This document shows, one piece after another, positions 1 through 3,594 of a stretch of 5,804 bases of DNA (the stretch's first letter is position 1; the number at the start of each line of letters is the position of its first letter). Under the pieces are notes generated by a model. That model saw only the letters and a program-made list of their open reading frames with translations. It was not told where the DNA came from and made no database searches. Source of the stretch: JALYUA01 sp038229875 (GTDB taxonomy: Bacteria > Acidobacteriota > Thermoanaerobaculia > UBA5066 > Gp7-AA6); assembly GCA_038229875.1 (NCBI GenBank), contig JBBROA010000177.1, forward strand, positions 1 to 5,804, given 5' to 3'. The translations under genes and the position numbers were made by a program.

Positions 1-51
1 GAGGGAGGTGGGGCGCCATCGCCACCGTGGCGGATGCGCTCGCCCGGAGAG

Positions 52-94
52 GAATCTCCCGACCGGAGGGAGGGAATGTTAGATTCTCCCGGCC
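52..94 (+). repeat. Imperfect 13-bp direct repeat, 30-bp period
   Basis: GAATCTCCCGACC at 52-64 and GATTCTCCCGGCC at 82-94 agree at 11 of 13 positions and are spaced exactly 30 bases apart, close to three helical turns. The right copy overlaps the possible -10 of uppP. It could be a tandem operator or simply chance in a C-rich leader; there is no independent evidence of function. Confidence 0.4.
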
Positions 95-95
95 C
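80..95 (+). promoter_or_regulatory. Possible -10 element just upstream of uppP
   Basis: TAGATT at 80-85 matches four of six bases of the TATAAT consensus and ends ten bases before the uppP ATG. Transcription from it would leave a leader of only about three or four bases. No good -35 was seen. It resembles the clearer short-leader arrangements at 1610 and 3287, but it is a weak match and rests on position and the missing Shine-Dalgarno. Confidence 0.3.
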
Positions 96-929
96 ATGTC
101 CGTCCTTCAGGCGATCCTGCTCGGCGTCATCCAGGGATTGACCGAGTTTCTTCCGATCTCCTCGACCGCCCACTTGACGATCGCGCAGTTCTTCCTGAAG
201 ATCCGGGACGCGGACATTGCGCATTCGTTCGACCTCGTCCTGCACCTCGGAACCGCGCTCGCGCTGATCGTGGCGACGTGGCGGCTGCTCGTCGGCATCG
301 TCTCCGAGGCGCTGCGCGCCGTCACCGGTCGGCCTCCCGTCAGCGAGGCCGACCGGGCGCTCGTCGTACCGATCATCGTCGGCACGCTCCCGGGCGTGCT
401 CGCGGGAGTCTTTCTCCTGAAACGCATGGAGGCGTTTCGCACTCTCGCCTCGATCGGAATCGCGATGCTGATCGCGTGCGTCTATTTTCTCGTGGCGGAG
501 CGCATCGGCGAGACGCGTCGGACATCCGCGCGCGATCTTTCGCGGATCAACCTGTTCGACGCGCTCGTCGTCGGCCTGGCCCAGGCGGCGGCCGGTCTCT
601 TTCCCGGGCTCTCCAGGTCCGGCATGACGATCAGCACCGGCCGTCTTCGGGGCCTGACGCGGGAAGACGCGACGCGTTTTTCCTTCCTGCTCGCCCTTCC
701 GATCATTCTCGGCGCTGGAGCCAAGACGCTTCTCGACCTGCGGAAGGAGCACGGGCCCGCGATCGGCGCGGCGCCTCTCGTGGCCGGCTTCCTGGCGTCA
801 GCCATCGTCGGGTACATCGCCGTCGAATTCCTCCTTCGTTATCTCCGGACGCACACCCTGAGGCCGTTCGCCGTTTACCTGGGATTCCTCGGAACGGCGC
901 TTCTCGTCGCCAGCCGGTTCACTTCGTAA
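96..929 (+). CDS. uppP: Undecaprenyl-diphosphatase (UppP/BacA family)
   Basis: This integral membrane enzyme dephosphorylates undecaprenyl diphosphate to the monophosphate, recycling the lipid carrier for peptidoglycan and other envelope polymers; overexpression in other bacteria gives bacitracin resistance. From the ATG at 96 it is 277 residues, the normal family length. The N-terminal (E/Q)xxxE motif reads QGLTEFLPISSTAH, with Q13, E17 and H26; Q in the first position is a common variant. The second signature GLFPGLSRSGMTIS puts the conserved arginine at R174. Hydrophobic segments fill the rest, as expected for a polytopic protein. An in-frame GTG at 27 would add 23 polar residues (RRGISRPEGG) not expected before the first membrane helix, so ATG 96 is preferred. 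No Shine-Dalgarno lies at normal distance from it; a GGAGGGAGGG run sits about 20 bases upstream. Two short genes follow at 10 and 12 bases, suggesting one transcript. Identification is firm; the exact start is fairly sure. Confidence 0.96.
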   Translation: MSVLQAILLGVIQGLTEFLPISSTAHLTIAQFFLKIRDADIAHSFDLVLHLGTALALIVATWRLLVGIVSEALRAVTGRPPVSEADRALVVPIIVGTLPGVLAGVFLLKRMEAFRTLASIGIAMLIACVYFLVAERIGETRRTSARDLSRINLFDALVVGLAQAAAGLFPGLSRSGMTISTGRLRGLTREDATRFSFLLALPIILGAGAKTLLDLRKEHGPAIGAAPLVAGFLASAIVGYIAVEFLLRYLRTHTLRPFAVYLGFLGTALLVASRFTS

Positions 930-939
930 CCGACGGCGG

Positions 940-1140
940 ATGAACGCGCTCGCCTCCGCCGGTGGCCTGCGGGTCCACCAGGCGGTCGAGGCGCTCGCGT
1001 ACGTCGTGGCCGGACTCCTGTATGTCCGGGAGCGGCGGCGCCGGCGCGGACCAGGCGGCGCGGCTGGCGGAGATGCTCTGCTGCCTTCCGAAAGCGACCG
1101 TGCCGGAATCGATCGGCTACGATCGGCTCTTTCGCACTAG
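940..1140 (+). pseudogene. Possible truncated prolipoprotein diacylglyceryl transferase-like gene
   Basis: A 66-codon frame starts ten bases after the uppP stop and ends twelve bases before the thioesterase start. Residues about 11-33 (LRVHQAVEALAYVVAGLLY, followed by RERRRRR) resemble the N-terminus of Lgt-like membrane proteins, where a short peptide is followed by an F/VEALAY-type first helix ending in Y-x-R-x-RR. Family members continue for some 200 residues with several more helices. Here the frame turns into a Gly/Ala/Arg-rich, then polar tail (GGDALLPSESDRAGIDRLRS) and stops, and neither other plus-strand frame restores a recognisable Lgt core before the next gene. A short GATCGGCT duplication (1111-1118 and 1122-1129 region) lies near the end. 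I infer a 3'-deleted remnant kept in the transcript. It could instead be a genuine small single-pass membrane protein. The family resemblance is from memory and modest. Confidence 0.4.
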
Positions 1141-1152
1141 GGGGGAAGGCGG

Positions 1153-1566
1153 ATGGCAGACGCGAGAGAGATCGCGGTCGGAGCCGGCGGCGAGGCGAGC
1201 CGGGTCGTTACGCGGGACGACCTCGCCAGTGTCCTCGCTGAAGCGGGCCGCGAGACGTTCCCGGAAGTCTTTTCGACCGCGCGGATGATCGCCCTGATGG
1301 AGCTCGCGGCGTCGCGGATCCTGACTCCGGCGCTCGCGCCCGGGGAGGAGTCCGTCGGCGTGCTCGTGAACGTCACCCACACGGCCGCGACGCCGCCCGG
1401 CGCCCGCGTCACGGCGCGCGCAACTCTCTCCAGCCGTGAAGGGAAGTTCTACGTCTTCGACGTTGTCGCGACGGACGACGCCGGAGAGATCGGCCGAGGC
1501 ATTCACCACCGCGCCATCGTCGACGGCCGCCGGCTCCTGGAGGGCGCGGAAAAGCGCAGGCGCTGA
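1153..1566 (+). CDS. FlK-family hotdog-fold acyl-CoA thioesterase
   Basis: The 137-residue product belongs to the fluoroacetyl-CoA thioesterase (FlK) family, single-domain hotdog enzymes that hydrolyse short acyl-CoA thioesters in the cytoplasm. The published FlK catalytic residues Thr42, Glu50 and His76 occur here at the same numbers: T42 in FPEVFSTARM, E50 in ALMELAA, H76 in VTHTAATPPG. G69, F36 and R120 (GIHHRA) also coincide, so the alignment looks gapless through about residue 123. FlK lid neighbours Val23, Leu26 and Phe33 are replaced by Asp, Ser and Arg, arguing against true fluoroacetyl specificity; a general short or branched acyl-CoA substrate is more likely. The ATG at 1153 is preceded by a purine-rich GGGGGAAGG (1141-1149), a good ribosome binding site. 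It lies in the presumed uppP transcript. The tail EGAEKRRR is charged and probably disordered. Family assignment is strong; the substrate is unknown. Confidence 0.9.
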   Translation: MADAREIAVGAGGEASRVVTRDDLASVLAEAGRETFPEVFSTARMIALMELAASRILTPALAPGEESVGVLVNVTHTAATPPGARVTARATLSSREGKFYVFDVVATDDAGEIGRGIHHRAIVDGRRLLEGAEKRRR

Positions 1567-1609
1567 CAAGCGATAAAGCGAGTAAGCGCCAGTCGCTCCC
1601 GACTCACGC

Positions 1610-1621
1610 GATAATCCGGCG
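1610..1621 (+). promoter_or_regulatory. -10 element of a leaderless promoter for the O-methyltransferase
   Basis: GATAAT (1610-1615), five of six bases to the TATAAT consensus, is followed by six bases (CCGGCG) and then the ATG at 1622. The usual 6-7 base distance from -10 to the start point would place transcription initiation at or beside the A of the start codon. No Shine-Dalgarno-like run lies upstream. No convincing -35 is present at 16-18 bases. The same geometry occurs before the minus-strand gene starting at 3280. Confidence 0.6.
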
Positions 1622-2257
1622 ATGGAAAAACTGATCTCCGAGGCGATCGAGCAGTATGCGGAAGCGCACACCGAACAGCTCGACCCGATTTTCGACGAGC
1701 TCAGGGAGGAGACGTATCGGTCCATGTCTTCCCCCGGCATGCAGGTCGGCCGGGTCGAAGGGATGTTCCTGAAAACGCTGGTCGCGATTTCCCGTTCCCG
1801 CCGAGCGCTCGAGATCGGGATGTTCACGGGTTACTCCGGGCTCATGATCGCGGCGGGTCTCCCGGACGACGGCTCGCTCATCACGTGCGACGTGGATCCG
1901 AAAGCGGAGGCGATCGCGCGCAGGTACTTCGCCCGGAGCCCGCACGGTTCAAAGATTGAAGTCCGCATGGGACCGGCGCTCGAGACCATTTCGACGTTGC
2001 GGGCGCCCATCGACTTCGTCTTCATCGACGCGGACAAGGAGAACTACTCCCGCTACTACGACGCCGTCGTCCCGCTCGTCCCGTCCGGCGGCCTGATCGT
2101 CGCGGACAACGTCCTGTGGAGCGGGAAGGTGCTCGACCCCAGAGAACCGAGCGACCGGGCGATCGTCGCGTTCAACGACCGGGTGGCATCCGACCCCCGG
2201 GTCGAGAAAGTGCTCCTGACGGTCCGCGACGGAATGTTTCTCATTCGCAGGAAGTAA
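1622..2257 (+). CDS. Class I SAM-dependent O-methyltransferase (caffeoyl-CoA OMT-like)
   Basis: This 211-residue cytosolic enzyme belongs to the divalent-metal-dependent O-methyltransferase family (COG4122, catechol/caffeoyl-CoA OMT-like), which transfers methyl from S-adenosylmethionine to a hydroxyl, usually on a catechol-type substrate. Visible motifs run in order. The SAM loop is LEIGMFTGYS at residues 63-72. The acidic end of strand 2 is D90 in TCDVDPKAEAIAR. The strand 4 motif DFVFIDADKENY spans 131-142, with its metal-ligand Asp. ADNVLWSGKV (161-170) carries the second Asp/Asn metal pair, and RDGMFLIRR closes the protein. The N-terminal helix with DELREETY and the Met-rich loop (SMSSPGMQVGRVEGMFL) is typical of the bacterial subgroup. 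Length is standard and the protein is complete. It starts a separate unit 55 bases after the thioesterase, apparently leaderless. The physiological substrate cannot be told from sequence; neighbours give no pathway. Confidence 0.95.
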   Translation: MEKLISEAIEQYAEAHTEQLDPIFDELREETYRSMSSPGMQVGRVEGMFLKTLVAISRSRRALEIGMFTGYSGLMIAAGLPDDGSLITCDVDPKAEAIARRYFARSPHGSKIEVRMGPALETISTLRAPIDFVFIDADKENYSRYYDAVVPLVPSGGLIVADNVLWSGKVLDPREPSDRAIVAFNDRVASDPRVEKVLLTVRDGMFLIRRK

Positions 2258-2269
2258 GGCGTGGCAAGA

Positions 2270-2322
2270 GGACCAGGGGCCAGGGAAAAGACGAAAGATG
2301 GTGCGGCTATTGCTCCTGGTCC
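2270..2322 (+). repeat. Inverted repeat after the O-methyltransferase gene
   Basis: GGACCAGGGGC (2270-2280) can pair with GCTCCTGGTCC (2312-2322): eight perfect base pairs, one G-T wobble, then two more pairs, with a 31-base loop. It lies 13 bases after the O-methyltransferase stop codon. No T-run follows, so it is not a canonical intrinsic terminator, but it could stabilise the 3' end. The left arm also begins a short GACCAGGG/GCCAGGG tandem, a kind of low-complexity intergenic sequence that may be repeated elsewhere in the genome. Confidence 0.4.
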
Positions 2323-2343
2323 GGGTGTTCCGAGTGACCGATC

Positions 2344-2374
2344 TGACCCTCAACGCCAAATTCTCAATTATTTA
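2344..2374 (+). promoter_or_regulatory. Weak candidate promoter in an AT-rich patch upstream of the stress protein gene
   Basis: The bases around 2357-2379 are strikingly AT-rich against a GC-rich background (AAATTCTCAATTATTTAAAG). A CTGACC (2344-2349, compare TTGACA) lies 16 bases before AATTAT and 19 before TATTTA, either of which could serve as -10. The resulting leader of roughly 20 bases would include the GGAG at 2391-2394. The composition shift is plain; the exact boxes are guesses. Confidence 0.3.
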
Positions 2375-2400
2375 AAGATCAACCTGATACGGAGAATCCC

Positions 2401-2961
2401 ATGACGGACAAGAATCCGGACACCGTGGAACGCCTGTACGAACTCGTTTCCGAGATTGAAACGGCGATGCTCGTCACGCGGCGCGCTGACGGAAGCCTCG
2501 TGTCCCGCCCGATGGCCAACCAGGACCGCGCTCCGGGCGCCGACTTCTGGTTCGCGGCCGAAGACGGTTCGGACAAAGTGGAGGAAATTCGCCGCGAGCC
2601 GCAGGTCAACCTGACGTACTACAAGGATCGCACCCGGGAGTGGGTCTCGATCGCCGGCACCGCGGAGGTGACGGGGGATCGAGAGCGGATCCGGCAGCTC
2701 TACAAGCCCGACTGGAAAGCGTGGTTTGACGGCGCCGCCTCAAACGATCCCCGCGCGGGAACTCCGGACGATCCGCGCATCGTGCTGATCGGGGTCCGCG
2801 CGACCTCCGCCCGTTACATGACGGTCGACAAACCGCAACCGGTCGTGCTCTTCGAAGTCGCGAAGGGAATGCTGACGGGGCACCGGCCGGACGTCGGGGA
2901 GATGCACCAGGTCTCTGGCGAGGAGCTTCGCCGGAAGAGCCCCCCGCCGAAAGGCGCTTAG
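2401..2961 (+). CDS. Pyridoxamine 5'-phosphate oxidase-fold general stress protein
   Basis: The 186-residue product matches the general stress protein 26 type (COG3871, split-barrel flavin-binding fold). Such proteins generally bind FMN or a related cofactor and are linked to stress responses; they are not proven pyridoxamine phosphate oxidases. Key stretches are AMLVTRRADGSLVSRPM (residues 22-38), FWFAAEDGSDKVEEIRREP (49-67, the family's F-x-T-x-x-x-S-x-K-x-x-E-I pattern), VNLTYYKDRTREWVSIAGTA (69-88) and LYKPDWKAWFDGAASNDP (100-117). The usual EYWD-like element near residue 137 reads ARYMT, a divergence. The tail (EELRRKSPPPKGA) is basic and flexible. GGAG at 2391-2394, six bases before the ATG, is a good Shine-Dalgarno and fixes the start. 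It is monocistronic: 143 bases separate it from the gene upstream, and the next gene converges on it with only ten bases between stop codons. Family is confident, reaction unknown. Confidence 0.93.
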   Translation: MTDKNPDTVERLYELVSEIETAMLVTRRADGSLVSRPMANQDRAPGADFWFAAEDGSDKVEEIRREPQVNLTYYKDRTREWVSIAGTAEVTGDRERIRQLYKPDWKAWFDGAASNDPRAGTPDDPRIVLIGVRATSARYMTVDKPQPVVLFEVAKGMLTGHRPDVGEMHQVSGEELRRKSPPPKGA

Positions 2962-2971
2962 GCGTTCCGGC

Positions 2972-3280
2972 TCAGGATTCCGGCGGGATCTCGAGCTCGA
3001 GCCGGTTCAACGTCGGGCTCTTGACCGGGTCGTTCACCGCGTCGAGCGCCGCGAATACGATGCCGTCGTGAAAGAACGAGCGGCGGTCCGACGGCAGATC
3101 GAGCGCGAGCACTCCCGCGGCAAGCACCTGGAACGCGCCGGGGAGCTCATTCTCTTCGACGAGGAGTCCCGCGATCCGCGCCACGCTCTGAAGCGCCGCT
3201 CGATCCGCGGGAGACCCGTCCGCCTGAATCTCGAAAAGGCGCAGCGCGCCATCGTCCTGGATCGACTTGATCTTGAGCAC
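2972..3280 (-). CDS. Hypothetical protein, 102 residues
   Basis: I do not recognise a family. The frame begins at a GTG (3280-3278) and encodes an acidic, soluble-looking protein without a signal peptide or membrane helix. It opens MLKIKSIQDDGALRLFEI, then has an Ala/Leu-rich middle that could form helices (DRAALQSVARIAGLL and FQVLAAGVLALDL), and ends LNRLELEIPPES. Third codon positions are predominantly G or C, as in the neighbouring genes, which supports real coding. A TAAAAT hexamer six bases before the GTG and the lack of a Shine-Dalgarno fit a leaderless start. The gene is convergent with the stress protein gene (ten bases between stops) and is separated from the ABC operon upstream by 169 bases including a strong inverted repeat, so it is probably transcribed alone. 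No function is proposed. Confidence 0.7.
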   Translation of the reverse strand: MLKIKSIQDDGALRLFEIQADGSPADRAALQSVARIAGLLVEENELPGAFQVLAAGVLALDLPSDRRSFFHDGIVFAALDAVNDPVKSPTLNRLELEIPPES

Positions 3281-3292
3281 TTCGTGATTTTA
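3281..3292 (-). promoter_or_regulatory. -10 element of a leaderless promoter for the 102-residue protein
   Basis: Read on the minus strand, TAAAAT (3292-3287) matches five of six bases of TATAAT and is followed by CACGAA and the GTG start at 3280. Spacing is six bases, identical to the promoter at 1610, which would put the transcription start at the first base of the start codon. No purine-rich ribosome binding site and no recognisable -35 are seen. Confidence 0.55.
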
Positions 3293-3342
3293 CGCGGGCG
3301 CGCACGCGAGCGGCTCGAAACGCCGGCAGGAAGCCCGCGGCC

Positions 3343-3383
3343 GCCGCCCTGAGAGGCAAGGGACCCGGACGTCTCAGGGCGGC
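3343..3383 (-). terminator. Perfect 12-bp GC-rich inverted repeat, possible terminator of the ABC operon
   Basis: GCCGCCCTGAGA (3343-3354) and TCTCAGGGCGGC (3372-3383) are exact reverse complements with a 17-base loop. On the minus strand the hairpin lies about 66 bases after the stop codon of the small membrane protein and about 50 bases before the -10 of the next gene, where a terminator would be expected. Neither flank has a T-run, so it would not be a classical intrinsic terminator; an RNA-stabilising 3' hairpin or an operator are alternatives. The rest of 3293-3449 shows no gene. Confidence 0.45.
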
Positions 3384-3449
3384 CCGAAAGAGCTCGCCCG
3401 CCGAAGAGAAACGCCTCCCGCCTCCCGAATGCGCGTCAGCCGGACGCCG

Positions 3450-3581
3450 TCAACGATGTCCTCCTTCCATCCCGTGCATCCGCAGGAAGAGGTGCCAGAG
3501 CCAGTCGCCGCCGACCCAGAGGACGACCCCGGCGATCACGACTGCGGCGGCGACGTACAACCAGCGAGATCTCGTGCGCAT
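3450..3581 (-). CDS. Small single-pass membrane protein, 43 residues, downstream of the ABC permease
   Basis: The ATG at 3581 has an excellent Shine-Dalgarno: AGAGGAG, eight bases upstream and overlapping the TAG stop of the permease gene, so the two are probably translationally coupled. The frame is open further upstream, but there it only shadows the permease. The product has a short basic N-terminus (MRTRSR), one hydrophobic helix at about residues 7-24 (WLYVAAAVVIAGVVLWV), then an aromatic stretch (DWLWHLFLRM) and a tail HGMEGGHR rich in His and Met. By the positive-inside rule the N-terminus should be cytoplasmic and the tail periplasmic. I infer a subunit or stabiliser of the permease complex, perhaps with metal-binding ability through H30, M35, H36, M38 and H42. 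No named family is recognised. Confidence 0.72.
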   Translation of the reverse strand: MRTRSRWLYVAAAVVIAGVVLWVGGDWLWHLFLRMHGMEGGHR

Positions 3582-3594
3582 GGAAAAGGCTCCT

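Noticed and set aside
46..59. GGAGA-GGAA-TCTCC mini-hairpin before uppP as a terminator or regulatory RNA element
   Set aside because: A five-base-pair stem without a T-run or conserved context is expected by chance in this purine/C-rich leader.
27..95. In-frame GTG at 27 as the start of uppP, giving 300 residues
   Set aside because: The extra 23 residues are polar and Arg/Gly-rich and precede what is the usual N-terminus of the family; the ATG at 96 gives the normal length and conserved motif positions.
1153..1566. Fluoroacetate resistance gene
   Set aside because: The family match is strong, but the lid residues tied to fluoroacetyl selectivity are changed and no fluorometabolite gene is nearby, so the specific function is not supported.
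1117..1827. Antisense open frame of 236 codons across the thioesterase and O-methyltransferase start
   Set aside because: It is the complement of two well-identified genes, has no recognisable domain and crosses the intergenic promoter.
2943..2987. CCCGCCG/CGGCGGG inverted repeat spanning both convergent stop codons as a bidirectional terminator
   Set aside because: Seven base pairs around a 31-base loop within coding sequence of both genes and with no T-run is too weak in DNA this rich in G and C.
3068..3352. Plus-strand 94-codon frame opposite the 102-residue gene
   Set aside because: It is Arg-rich and motif-free, and the minus-strand frame has better codon usage and a plausible promoter.
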